Source: an uncultured Alphaproteobacteria bacterium
GTDB taxonomy: Bacteria; Pseudomonadota; Alphaproteobacteria; Rhodobacterales; Rhodobacteraceae
Direction of reading: 5' to 3'
Assembly: GCA_902581005.1 (NCBI GenBank)
Contig: CACHMT010000004.1
Location: forward strand, 39,742 to 103,741
Length of the DNA: 64,000 nucleotides
Shown here: positions 24,734-33,132 of the stretch, in pieces
Position numbering within the stretch: position 1 is the first letter of the stretch
Layout of the letters: the number at the start of each line of letters is the position of its first letter
Program-made: the position numbers and the translations under genes
The notes under the pieces: generated by a model
Told to the model about the DNA's origin: nothing
Seen by the model: the letters and a program-made list of their open reading frames with translations, nothing else
The model's database searches: none

Positions 24734-25176
24734 TTTTCGTCTTCTCCACGCACAAGAGTAAAAAAGTCCACCTTTGTTTTTTCTGCTTTTCTTTTAATTA
24801 AGTCATGTCTTTTTTTCTCTATTTCTTTTAGTTTTATTACAATTTTACTTTCAATTAAGGTCCTCTTATCGCTTTGCATTAAAGCGTCACACAGCGCAGC
24901 AACGGTCGACTTCTTTTTACTTCTACCTTGCACATATCCATGACCAACTATCTTACCGTCTTCTAATTGAATAGAGCATCGCGTAACGGAAATTTCGCCT
25001 GCATTAAATTTTTGCCCAGTATTTCCAATCCTCGCTGTCGCCATAATTGTGCCTATTTCCGGTTTTCTCAGATAAGTATAGCTCGGATCTAACCCAGTAG
25101 ACTCATACAACCCAACGAGATCGGATTCGGATGATTTTGCTAAATAGCTTAACCATTTAGATCTGCCTAGCAACAT
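24730..25176 (-). CDS. phnG: C-P lyase core subunit PhnG
   Basis: The 148-residue first gene of the operon has the PhnG features RKPEIGTIMATARIGNTGQKFNAGEISVTRCSIQL and HGYVQGRSKKKSTVAALCDAL. It pairs with PhnI in the core. A near-perfect Pho box lies 69 bases upstream, so phnGHIJKLN is a PhoB-driven unit. The PhnF-type repressor seen in many bacteria is absent from the window. Confidence 0.93.
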   Translation of the reverse strand: MLLGRSKWLSYLAKSSESDLVGLYESTGLDPSYTYLRKPEIGTIMATARIGNTGQKFNAGEISVTRCSIQLEDGKIVGHGYVQGRSKKKSTVAALCDALMQSDKRTLIESKIVIKLKEIEKKRHDLIKRKAEKTKVDFFTLVRGEDEK

Positions 25177-25244
25177 GCTTACTCATACAGGTTAAAATTA
25201 AACCGGTTTTCTCAAACCTATGATTTGATCTCTATTTGAAAATT

Positions 25245-25262
25245 ATGACAAGAGCATGACAG
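25245..25262 (-). promoter_or_regulatory. Pho box of the phnGHIJKLN operon
   Basis: On the minus strand, CTGTCAT-N4-TTGTCAT: both units match the PhoB consensus, making this the cleanest box in the window. It lies 69 bases before the phnG ATG. Confidence 0.75.
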
Positions 25263-25263
25263 A

Positions 25264-26031
25264 TTAAGTTCTATGAGCTTTTTCTTTAAGAAAAATCCTT
25301 ATTTGCTCCAAATTGAACTTTGCATCATTATCACCATTATCAGCAGCTGACAAATACCACTTCATTGCCTGGGAAAAGCTTTGCTTCGTGCCGATTCCCA
25401 TATGATGCATGTAGCCTAAATTAAATTGTGCCTCTACTAAGCCTGATGAGGCAGCTTTTTCATACCAATAAAGAGCTCTCTTGAGGTCTTGCTTGATGCA
25501 TTTACCGGTTTCAAGTAATAGCGCCAAGTTATATTGTGCATGGTAATCTCCACCCTCAGCAGCCACAAGGTACCAATATTTTGCTTTTGAAAGATCTACT
25601 AGAGATCCTTCTCCACTTTCATACATGAGAGCTACATTGTATTGAGCCACCGAATTACCTAACCTTGCAGCATCCAAATATAGGTCCAGCGCTTTACTTT
25701 TGTTTTTTTCTAGCACTAAGCCCTGATCATAAAAATATGCTAAGTTAGTCATAGCTTTAGGGTGCTTTTTTTTTGCTGCTTTCTTATACCATTTTATAGC
25801 CACAACATTATTTTGTGACACCAACAGCCCTTTATCATAAGCCCTTCCTAATTTGTATTGATATTCCGGATGGCCCGAGTAGGCCATTACCTTATTGAAA
25901 CTGAGCTCCGTGAAACTAATATCATCTTCGTCTCTTTTTTTACCATTTGCATCGATTATTAAAAGCGAGACAAATGCTATGACTATTAAAATGTATGGGG
26001 ATTTCTTAGCGTATTTTTTTGAATAATACAT
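25264..26031 (-). CDS. Sel1-repeat (TPR-like) protein between C-P lyase and ChrA
   Basis: The 255-residue protein has an N-terminal hydrophobic segment (about residues 13-27) that should anchor it or act as a signal. About five Sel1-like repeats of 36 residues follow (for example AMTNLAYFYDQGL, AQYNVALMYESGEG, AQYNLALLETGK, AQFNLGYMHHMGIG). Such proteins usually act as protein-binding scaffolds in the periplasm. Three Pho-box units lie directly before the annotated ATG. That leaves no room for a promoter between box and start, so either translation starts further in or the mRNA is leaderless. No precedent for a role in phosphonate use is known to me. Confidence 0.75.
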   Translation of the reverse strand: MYYSKKYAKKSPYILIVIAFVSLLIIDANGKKRDEDDISFTELSFNKVMAYSGHPEYQYKLGRAYDKGLLVSQNNVVAIKWYKKAAKKKHPKAMTNLAYFYDQGLVLEKNKSKALDLYLDAARLGNSVAQYNVALMYESGEGSLVDLSKAKYWYLVAAEGGDYHAQYNLALLLETGKCIKQDLKRALYWYEKAASSGLVEAQFNLGYMHHMGIGTKQSFSQAMKWYLSAADNGDNDAKFNLEQIRIFLKEKAHRT

Positions 26032-26035
26032 TATG

Positions 26036-26064
26036 ATGACATTTATATGACAAAAATATGACTA
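26036..26064 (-). promoter_or_regulatory. Triple Pho box upstream of the Sel1 gene
   Basis: On the minus strand, TAGTCAT-N4-TTGTCAT-N4-ATGTCAT: three good units at 11-base spacing. It ends 4 bases before the annotated ATG. A TATTAT that could be the -10 lies inside the first codons. Confidence 0.7.
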
Positions 26065-26142
26065 AGTAAAGCATTATTATTGTTGATTTTTTTATATTTA
26101 TATGTATCATAATTTGTAAAAAAAGTCAGATTGAGGGGAAAA

Positions 26143-26301
26143 ATGAGGTTTCGAACAGTAAAATCAGAGAATTTTTTCAGAAAAAAGCAAACTAAGCTAT
26201 TGAAAGCTTACGCTTTAGGAAAAGTAAAAAAGGCCGAGAAAATCAGGCAAGGCCTTCTTATATCTAACACGGTTCACGTCAATAGATCTGGGTTTAAATA
26301 A
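26143..26301 (+). CDS. Candidate 52-residue basic protein, not in ORF track
   Basis: ATG at 26143 is preceded by GAGGGG with four bases between, and the frame runs 52 codons to TAA at 26301. The product (MRFRTVKSENFFRKKQTKLL...) is strongly basic, with many Lys and Arg and one short helix-prone stretch, and no family is recognised. It overlaps the 3' end of chrA by 8 bases on the other strand. The good ribosome site argues for it being real; its short length argues against certainty. Confidence 0.45.
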   Translation: MRFRTVKSENFFRKKQTKLLKAYALGKVKKAEKIRQGLLISNTVHVNRSGFK

Positions 26302-27514
26302 TATTCGTCAATGTATTTAAATCCAATCCGTAATGTTTAAGTTGAGTGAAGCAAGCGCCGATAAGGCCTAAAAAAATAAGAGATAGCCAAGGTGACATCC
26401 GTAGATAAAAAATCAGGATGAAGGAAATTAGAATTAAAATAATCGATGTTTCTGATGTTGCTATCGATGGTATAACAAAAGCCAAAAAACTTACAAATAG
26501 AATTGAGGTTACAGCTACATTTACTCCCCTTATTCCCCGCAGAAAAACTCTATGTCTTTGAAGAACATTCCAAAAGTTTATTGCAGGAGCTACGAGAAGT
26601 AAGGTGGAGCCATAAAGAGAAATTAGTAGAATTAATGAGTACAAGAGCTTTTTCTGATCTGACACGTCGCCTAATAGAGCACCAAGATACGCAGCAAAAG
26701 AAAATAGTGGTCCAGGAATAGCTTGGGCCATTCCATAGCCAAGCATAAAATCTTCCGAAGATATAAAGCCATTCTGGACAACTACACCCTCTAACAACGG
26801 GAGCACAACGTGACCACCTCCAAAAACCAAAAAACTCATATTGAAAAAGTCCCGGCATATTGCAGGAACGCCTTCTAAACTGATAACATTCGAAAAAATT
26901 AATAAAATCACAAGAATAAAAAGACAGAGAATAGAATGTATACTGTTCCCTATTTTCAACTGGTTAGAAAAGTTTGGTCCTTTAACAGTGTCATTGGTTG
27001 AAAGCACACCATATATCCAGCCAATAAGAAGAATCGCGATAGGGTATAGTAATAAGTTAGTAAAAATTAAAATACCGGAAAAAATTATAAACCCTATTTT
27101 GTCCAAGTTATCATTACAAAACATCTTAAACATTGAATAGACCGCCTTCCCCACGATAGGAATAGAGATGGACGATAATCCAACAATAGTTAAGGAACTT
27201 AAAACCACCAAATCGTTGGATATAAATAGAGCAAAAGCAATCATTATAAAAGTTGATGGTAGGCTGAATGCTAATAAGGCTAGGTGACCACTAATAATCC
27301 CTCCTTGCTGCAACCCAATAGCTAATGCTAATTGACTCGAAGTTGGTCCTGGCAATGCTTGTGTTATCGATAGTAAATGCGTGAATCTCATATCATCGAT
27401 AATCTTCATCCGCTCTACAAACTTTTCTCTAAAAAAACCTATATGGGCGGTAGGTCCTCCAAAGGATGTAAAGCCTAAAGAAAGAAATGTAATGAAAATC
27501 TTCCACAAAGTCAT
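26294..27514 (-). CDS. chrA: ChrA-family (CHR) oxyanion transporter, two-domain form
   Basis: The 406-residue inner-membrane protein has two CHR domains, each with the family's conserved segment: SLGFTSFGGPTAHIGFFREKF and SITQALPGPTSSQLA in the first, SFLVFGGGHVVLPLLEGVV and GMAQAIPGPLFSFAAYLGA in the second. ChrA expels chromate, but many members have other or unknown oxyanion substrates. It sits inside the phosphonate genes, between the Sel1 gene and phnM2, so a phosphorus- or arsenic-type oxyanion is possible. No Pho box points towards it. Confidence 0.85.
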   Translation of the reverse strand: MTLWKIFITFLSLGFTSFGGPTAHIGFFREKFVERMKIIDDMRFTHLLSITQALPGPTSSQLALAIGLQQGGIISGHLALLAFSLPSTFIMIAFALFISNDLVVLSSLTIVGLSSISIPIVGKAVYSMFKMFCNDNLDKIGFIIFSGILIFTNLLLYPIAILLIGWIYGVLSTNDTVKGPNFSNQLKIGNSIHSILCLFILVILLIFSNVISLEGVPAICRDFFNMSFLVFGGGHVVLPLLEGVVVQNGFISSEDFMLGYGMAQAIPGPLFSFAAYLGALLGDVSDQKKLLYSLILLISLYGSTLLLVAPAINFWNVLQRHRVFLRGIRGVNVAVTSILFVSFLAFVIPSIATSETSIILILISFILIFYLRMSPWLSLIFLGLIGACFTQLKHYGLDLNTLTNII

Positions 27515-27567
27515 TCTATGACGATATCAGTAGTATTAGGAAAGTAACCTTAAAAATTGAGAAATTT

Positions 27568-27596
27568 TTGTAAACTTTTTGTAACATTCTTGTCAT
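27568..27596 (+). promoter_or_regulatory. Triple Pho box upstream of phnM2
   Basis: TTGTAAA-N4-TTGTAAC-N4-TTGTCAT at exact 11-base spacing. It ends 7 bases before an ATG at 27604 and 22 bases before the ATG at 27619. Confidence 0.65.
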
Positions 27597-27618
27597 AATT
27601 TAAATGTACACCGACACT

Positions 27619-28776
27619 ATGTTTTCAGATTTTTCTTTCTCTAGCTCTAACGTTTTAATTGATGGCAAGCTTCAAAAGGGAAGCTTAACCATTGAACAAG
27701 GTAAAATTCAATTAGATAGGGAGAGTAGCCCATACAGGCATTATAAAATGGGGAATTTCTACATTCTTCCCGGAATAATAGATCTTCATGGGGATGGCTT
27801 CGAACGCCACTTATTCCCAAGACCTTCCGCTCCGGTAAAACATACAATAGCCCTCAAAAATTTAAGTAACGAATTAATATATAATGGAATTACCACTGCC
27901 TATTTAGCCCAATGCTATTCTTGGGAAGGTGGATACAGAAGTCCTGAGTTTACTACTGAATTGCTAACGTCTTTAAAAATACTAAAAAATGACTTTATGC
28001 CCGATCTACGGCTTCAAATAAGATTTGAAACACACCTGATTGACGAGAAAAAATATCTTATTGATCTTATAGATCAATTTAATATTGATTACTTAGTCTT
28101 TAATAACCATTTGCCTGAGGCAATTAAAAAGTGGGAAAACGATAAACCGAGGATCGAGGCTTGGGCTGGTCAAACAGGTAGAACTGGCGAGCAACATATG
28201 AACATTGTAAAGGGTTACTTGAAGAATAATGTGAGAGTTAAGGGGTTTCTTGACGAACTCTCAGGAGAACTGAAAAGAAGAAACATTACCCTTGGATCAC
28301 ATGATGACGATAGCCCTTCAGACAGAGAGTATTATAATTCACTCGGGGCTTACATCTGCGAATTTCCAACAACTTTGCAAGCGGCTGAGGCAGCAAAGAA
28401 AAATAACAACGGTGTCATAATGGGAGCACCAAATATCATGAGAGGAGGATCACAAGCTGGAAACATAGATGCAATAAATTTAGTTAAAAGTGATCTAGTT
28501 GACTGCTTGGTTTCTGATTACTACTACCCAGCGCTCTTAGAGTCGGTATGGAAGATGGCTGATATGAAGGTTAGGTCATTTGAGAACTCGTATAAGATGA
28601 TCTCGACTAATCCAGCTAGGCTTTTAAATTTAGCTGATAGAGGAGAGTTAGTAGATAATGCCCGAGCTGACTTACTGATATTAAACCCCGATAATAGAAA
28701 AATTGTCGCTGTCTTCTGTAGGGGAATTCCTTTTTTTGTGTCTGATGAGCTCGTGGGTAGTTTAAGCGCTGCTTAA
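27619..28776 (+). CDS. phnM: PhnM-like amidohydrolase, divergent second copy
   Basis: The protein of about 385 residues has the PhnM order of motifs with changes: LPGIIDLHGDGFERHLFPR (HGDG instead of HTDN), LGSHDDDSPSD, EFPTT, APNIMRGGSQAGN and LVSDYYYP. It lacks the LMDHTPGQ segment of copy 1 (WAGQTGRTGEQH stands in its place). It should be a metal-dependent hydrolase of a related triphosphoribosyl substrate. ATG 27604 is upstream of the start predicted from the Pho box, so ATG 27619 is preferred; neither has a ribosome site, so the mRNA may be leaderless. Its stop shares TTAA with the convergent transferase. Confidence 0.82.
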   Translation: MFSDFSFSSSNVLIDGKLQKGSLTIEQGKIQLDRESSPYRHYKMGNFYILPGIIDLHGDGFERHLFPRPSAPVKHTIALKNLSNELIYNGITTAYLAQCYSWEGGYRSPEFTTELLTSLKILKNDFMPDLRLQIRFETHLIDEKKYLIDLIDQFNIDYLVFNNHLPEAIKKWENDKPRIEAWAGQTGRTGEQHMNIVKGYLKNNVRVKGFLDELSGELKRRNITLGSHDDDSPSDREYYNSLGAYICEFPTTLQAAEAAKKNNNGVIMGAPNIMRGGSQAGNIDAINLVKSDLVDCLVSDYYYPALLESVWKMADMKVRSFENSYKMISTNPARLLNLADRGELVDNARADLLILNPDNRKIVAVFCRGIPFFVSDELVGSLSAA

Positions 28777-29390
28777 GAAAACTTCTCTATGAAGCTCTCT
28801 ACTGAAAGTTCTCTAAAATCCTTTAACCGTTGACCTATCGTATCATGATCCCAATCCCACCAAGACATTTCCATAAGTTGATCAACAACTTTATCGTTAA
28901 ATCGCATTCTTATAAGCCTTGCAGGATTCCCTGCCACTATTGAATATGGTTTAATATTTTTTGTAACAACACTTCCTGCTCCAATAATTGAGCCATGTCC
29001 AATAATTACTTCTGGTTTAATAATTGAGCCATGGCCTAACCAGGTATCATGGCCAACATTAGCCATTCTTGATTCTCGGGCAGCAAAAAATTCGTGATCC
29101 TCTTTCTGGTCCTTCCAGTAATCATTAGAGCGGTAAAGAAAATGGTGCAAAGATGCTTTATCCATAGGATGGTCTGTTGGACCGATCCTAACGAAGCTTG
29201 CTATATTAGAGAATTTCCCAATCTCAACATTCGCAAAATCACAATATCTTGCACAGTAAGAGTAATCACCGACAAACGCATTTATAAGATGCGTACCCAT
29301 TCCAATCTCTACAAAGCGTCCAAAGTTGCTATTCTTTATGCTGCACTCTTGATGTATAAGCGGTTTTTCGATTAAGAGATTTTTGGTCAT
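28773..29390 (-). CDS. Phosphonate-cluster hexapeptide-repeat transferase
   Basis: The protein of about 205 residues is a left-handed beta helix transferase (DapH/LacA-type). Visible are VEIGMGTHLINAFVGDYSYCARYC, VGHDTWLGHGSIIKPEVIIGHGSIIGAGSVVTKN, and PYSIVAGNPARLIRMRF. It matches the Phn acetyltransferase-like family associated with phosphonate genes, whose substrate is unproven. The track start (GTG 29468) would overlap the gene before it by 56 bases and adds residues foreign to the family; ATG 29390 is chosen. It is the last gene of the phnC2 operon. Confidence 0.82.
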   Translation of the reverse strand: MTKNLLIEKPLIHQECSIKNSNFGRFVEIGMGTHLINAFVGDYSYCARYCDFANVEIGKFSNIASFVRIGPTDHPMDKASLHHFLYRSNDYWKDQKEDHEFFAARESRMANVGHDTWLGHGSIIKPEVIIGHGSIIGAGSVVTKNIKPYSIVAGNPARLIRMRFNDKVVDQLMEMSWWDWDHDTIGQRLKDFRELSVESFIEKFS

Positions 29391-29412
29391 GCTTTGGTCT
29401 TGAAAGTCTAAT

Positions 29413-29835
29413 TCACCAAAACTTCCACCAAGGTTTTTGTTCTTCCTTATTAATTTTTTTATCCTCACTGTTTTTTTGAACTTCAGTCACCGCATTATCT
29501 CCTACCTGACCAAATTTATCCGTAACTCCTTGTCGAGCAATTTCATAAGCATTTTTTGCCATTTCAACAGCTTTTTCAACTTGTCCTTCACCACAAACTT
29601 TGTATGCACTTTCTAACATTCCCATTGCGTCTTTCCCAGCGGACTCAGTAGCTCTACTGATTTCAAGTCTAATTTTTGCTCTAAGAACTAAAATCTCTGT
29701 ATTATCACATTGGTCAATTATCTTTTGAAACGTTTCCTCTGTATTTCTACTGGCCTCATTGCCAGCCTTCTGTTCCTGACCGAAACCGAGAGTGACACTA
29801 CAAAATAACACAAAAAATGTCAGTAAAACCTTCAT
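29413..29835 (-). CDS. Secreted small helical protein of unknown function in the phnCDEE operon
   Basis: The 140-residue protein has a signal peptide (MKVLLTFFVLFCSVTLGFG|Q), two cysteines (QCDNTEI and KVCGEG), alternating helices, and a charged tail ending KPWWKFW. It should be periplasmic. No family is recognised. It lies 12 bases behind phnE2 in the same operon, so it should be co-expressed with the phosphonate transporter under PhoB control. It may be an accessory of the importer, but no evidence beyond position exists. Confidence 0.65.
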   Translation of the reverse strand: MKVLLTFFVLFCSVTLGFGQEQKAGNEASRNTEETFQKIIDQCDNTEILVLRAKIRLEISRATESAGKDAMGMLESAYKVCGEGQVEKAVEMAKNAYEIARQGVTDKFGQVGDNAVTEVQKNSEDKKINKEEQKPWWKFW

Positions 29836-29847
29836 CCAAACCTCCTT

Positions 29848-31230
29848 TTAATTTTTTTCTATTCCAATTAAAAAACGTCTCAAAAATGCTGACATTTGAT
29901 CCATGACTGTTACCAGTAGCACAATTAACACTGCCATATAACCAACGTTTTCAAAATCATTACCCGTTCTTATAGCCCCAAGAAGTTGAAGACCTATACC
30001 TCCAGCGCCCATAGCACCTAATATAACCGCTCCTCTTGTGTTGGATTCCAGATAGTATAGTGACTGAGATATAAAAACAGGCATTATCTGGGGAATAATA
30101 CCAAATCTATGCTGTAGTATAGTTGATGCTCCAGTAGATTTGACACCCTCCTGCTGTTTATTATCAGCGTTTTCTATTGCTTCCGACATCAACTTTCCCA
30201 ACGTTCCTGTATCGGTGAAAGCTATCGCAAATATTCCTGTGAAAAGACCAGGGCCAAATGATCTTACAAATATTAAGCACCAAATGATCATGTCTATTCC
30301 TCGTAGCATATCAAAAAGTCTACGAAGCGAGAATCGAACAAATTTGAAGGGTGTTATATTATATGCTGCCAGAAATGCGAGCGGCAAACCGAGCAAAGAC
30401 GCCAAAAGCGTGCCCAAAACAGCCATAAGCAATGTTTCCAAGATCGAGAACAGGACTGTACCGTGCATCCATTGTTCGTTATCACTGATTTCAGAGAAAA
30501 CTAATTCAAAATTAGTTTTGTCAGGTTCTATTCTTTCATTACTAAAAATGAGCGATAAGGCCTCTGGAAGCGAATAATCTTTCAGTGGGCTGAAAAAATC
30601 GAACCAAAAATACTTCCATCCGAATTCATATCTATGTACTTCCACCTTTCTCTTATAAATTTGAATCCTCTCGTAAAGTGATGGTCTTACTTCTACCTTT
30701 GACTCAGTAACTCTTATCCAGTTAGGAAGATCTTTTTCGTTTCCATCGTTATCATAAGCTTCTGCGTAAGGCTTTCCATTGTTCCCTATTCCAAAAATAA
30801 ATTTTCTATCTTCACTCTTACTTTGTTCGAAAATTATTTTATCGTCTCTAAAGATTGCCTTGCTACCACTGTTAAAGGTAAGGATAGCGATGTCTTTCCC
30901 ATCTCCTATGCGTTCTAACCACTCAGGGAAACTAGGGTACTGATATCTATAATCTCCTTCAAAATTAACAGATATTTTCGAAGTGTCCTTCCAGTTCATT
31001 ACCACATGGTCTTTGTGCGCGTATGTATCCAAAAATAATCGCGATGCTCTGTCTGGACTCCATTTTCTCGATATACTGCCTAAATCAAACTGAATAATCG
31101 AAAACACAAAATATAATAGAATCCCTCCTATGGACACCAGGGTAATTAGCTTCTGGTAGTATGCTTTTTTTTCAACGCTTTGATAGATCTCTTGAAAAGA
31201 AACCCCTCTATCATCTACCGTAATACTCAT
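29848..31230 (-). CDS. phnE2: Phosphonate ABC transporter permease PhnE, long form (second system)
   Basis: The 460-residue inner-membrane protein has a TM near residue 30 and then about 200 hydrophilic residues that probably face the periplasm. The permease domain follows from about residue 260, with GVKSTGASTILQHRFGIIPQIMPVFI and RGAVILGAMGAGGIGLQL typical of PhnE. Long second PhnE proteins of this sort occur in alphaproteobacteria with phnCDE1E2. It overlaps phnE1 by 4 bases. Confidence 0.88.
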   Translation of the reverse strand: MSITVDDRGVSFQEIYQSVEKKAYYQKLITLVSIGGILLYFVFSIIQFDLGSISRKWSPDRASRLFLDTYAHKDHVVMNWKDTSKISVNFEGDYRYQYPSFPEWLERIGDGKDIAILTFNSGSKAIFRDDKIIFEQSKSEDRKFIFGIGNNGKPYAEAYDNDGNEKDLPNWIRVTESKVEVRPSLYERIQIYKRKVEVHRYEFGWKYFWFDFFSPLKDYSLPEALSLIFSNERIEPDKTNFELVFSEISDNEQWMHGTVLFSILETLLMAVLGTLLASLLGLPLAFLAAYNITPFKFVRFSLRRLFDMLRGIDMIIWCLIFVRSFGPGLFTGIFAIAFTDTGTLGKLMSEAIENADNKQQEGVKSTGASTILQHRFGIIPQIMPVFISQSLYYLESNTRGAVILGAMGAGGIGLQLLGAIRTGNDFENVGYMAVLIVLLVTVMDQMSAFLRRFLIGIEKN

Positions 31231-32081
31231 GCTGAAATCTTCCCAATGAGCTTATGTCGGACATATGATGAAAAATAATCCAAAGCAGTTATTGTTGCTA
31301 CGAGTAGAAACATAATTGCTAACACTTCGTCTCCATATCTCCATTGAAGTGATGCTGTTAAATATGCTCCAATTCCCCCAGCTCCTACAAAACCCAAAAT
31401 AGTAGAGGCCCTGACATTTATCTCCAATCTTAAAAGAGAGTAGGAGAGAACCAACGGTAATACCTGTGGATAAACAGCAAAGCAAATAATCTGGTACCAG
31501 CTAGCTCCCACAGATTTGAGACCATCTACTGGTTTCATATCAATATTTTCTATAGCTTCCGAAAAAAGTTTACCCATCGCTCCAATTGTATGAAGAGTTA
31601 CCGCTATAATGGCGGGAACGATCGATTTTCCCATGAGATATAATAATATTAACGCAAAAACTAACTCTGGAAAAGATCTGAGAATATCAAAGGTCCTTCT
31701 TACGATCTGTACGGTAACCTGATTTGGCGAAAGGTTAATGGTGGCCAAGGGACATAGGATTAATGCGATCGAAGCACCAACTACGGTAGAAAACACTGCA
31801 GCGGAAAAAGTCTCGAATAAAGCGGGGATAAAACTTAAGACTATACCAAACCATCCCCAACCAGCCTCAAAGGCATCACTGAAAAGATCCACCGGGTAGT
31901 CAAAAAAATTCTCGACTCCTCTTGTAAAACTTCCAGCATTATATTGATTGGCAACACCAACACCACTCACAACTATAAAAATTATAGCACCGATAAAGAG
32001 GACCGAATAAATCGCTCTTTGTCTTGCTAAAACTTTTAGATTTTCTTCAAGACTTTCGATTGTTATTGCGTTTTGTGACAT
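31227..32081 (-). CDS. phnE1: Phosphonate ABC transporter permease PhnE, short form (second system)
   Basis: The 284-residue inner-membrane permease has the coupling region DGLKSVGASWYQIICFAVYPQVLPLVL and RASTILGFVGAGGIGAYL of PhnE. It is the partner of the long form behind it in a heterodimeric channel. It is separated from phnD2 by 75 bases holding a perfect hairpin. Confidence 0.9.
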   Translation of the reverse strand: MSQNAITIESLEENLKVLARQRAIYSVLFIGAIIFIVVSGVGVANQYNAGSFTRGVENFFDYPVDLFSDAFEAGWGWFGIVLSFIPALFETFSAAVFSTVVGASIALILCPLATINLSPNQVTVQIVRRTFDILRSFPELVFALILLYLMGKSIVPAIIAVTLHTIGAMGKLFSEAIENIDMKPVDGLKSVGASWYQIICFAVYPQVLPLVLSYSLLRLEINVRASTILGFVGAGGIGAYLTASLQWRYGDEVLAIMFLLVATITALDYFSSYVRHKLIGKISA

Positions 32082-32106
32082 AAAATAATTCTTTTTTTAA
32101 AGGAGT

Positions 32107-32133
32107 AATGTGCCCCTTTTTTTGGGGCACATT
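32107..32133 (-). other. Perfect hairpin between phnD2 and phnE1
   Basis: AATGTGCCCC and GGGGCACATT form a 10-bp stem with a loop of seven A on the minus strand. No T-run follows, so it is probably a 3' end protector or partial attenuator of the binding-protein message. Confidence 0.6.
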
Positions 32134-32156
32134 ATAAAACCATTACTATGAAGTAC

Positions 32157-33110
32157 TTAGTTTTTCTTCTTAGCTTCGAGCTTAGCCTTTCTGGCCTTCA
32201 CAACCACCTCATAAAAGGAGTGATCAACAGGAACCCACGCTCTTACTATACCGTTTGCAATATTTTCGCTGCACTTCGGGTCGTTTTCGTGAATCCACTG
32301 CTTCATGCCAACCATTACGTCTCTTGCTTCTTTTGGTATAGCTTTTCGCATAACCATTGGACCGTTCGGGATAAGCTTTGACGACCATATTTGCTTTATA
32401 TCGTCCATATTAAGCAGACCTTTTTCAACCATTCTTCTTAAGTTACCTGAAGAGTAGCCCTCGTCCCATTCACCGACGCCTGACACCCAAGTTACTGCCG
32501 CATCCACATCACCGTTCAACACGCCGAGCACTCCATTTTCGTGCCCTCCCATGAAAGGGGTATCTTTGAAGTATTCAGCCATATTTATATTGTAAATGTC
32601 AGGTAATTCAACTGATGGGATTAGGTATCCTGAGGTTGAATTCGGATCTGCAAAGCCGAGCACTTTACCTTTCATATCATCAAGATTGTTTATCCCTGAA
32701 TCCTTTAAGGTTACCATTATTGAATAATAGCCTGTATCTCCAGTTGGTTGCATTCTTGTCAACACTGGGACGACTGCGTCAGGATCTGCTAAGTACATTC
32801 CGGCATAGCCCGATGCACCAAACCATGCATAATCTATATTACCACCTAGCATTGACTCCATCGTTCCAGCGTAGTCAGTAAACGTAAACATTTTTGCTGG
32901 AACTCCATACGCAGCTTCAAAGTACGGTGGCAAGCACTGGTTCCTTGCAATTATATCTTGTGCGGCTTCATCCCCTAAAAAACCAATTCTAAACTCTGGT
33001 TGTATTTTACTTAGATCGTATGTTGGGCCCTTGTAGTTTGGATTAGGCTCAGCATAGGTTGCTCCAAAAAATAGCAGCAAAGTAGATACTAAAAAAAACT
33101 TCTTTAACAT
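32157..33110 (-). CDS. phnD2: Phosphonate periplasmic binding protein PhnD (second system)
   Basis: The 317-residue secreted protein has a signal peptide ending TYA|E. PhnD landmarks are FRIGFLGDEAAQD, YAWFGASGYAGMYL, LGFADPNSTSGYLIPSVEL (ligand pocket) and AAVTWVSG. By eye it resembles 2-aminoethylphosphonate-type PhnD more than the one at 10787 does. It lies 22 bases behind phnC2. Confidence 0.9.
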   Translation of the reverse strand: MLKKFFLVSTLLLFFGATYAEPNPNYKGPTYDLSKIQPEFRIGFLGDEAAQDIIARNQCLPPYFEAAYGVPAKMFTFTDYAGTMESMLGGNIDYAWFGASGYAGMYLADPDAVVPVLTRMQPTGDTGYYSIMVTLKDSGINNLDDMKGKVLGFADPNSTSGYLIPSVELPDIYNINMAEYFKDTPFMGGHENGVLGVLNGDVDAAVTWVSGVGEWDEGYSSGNLRRMVEKGLLNMDDIKQIWSSKLIPNGPMVMRKAIPKEARDVMVGMKQWIHENDPKCSENIANGIVRAWVPVDHSFYEVVVKARKAKLEAKKKN

Positions 33111-33132
33111 CGTGAACTCCTCATTTTAAATA

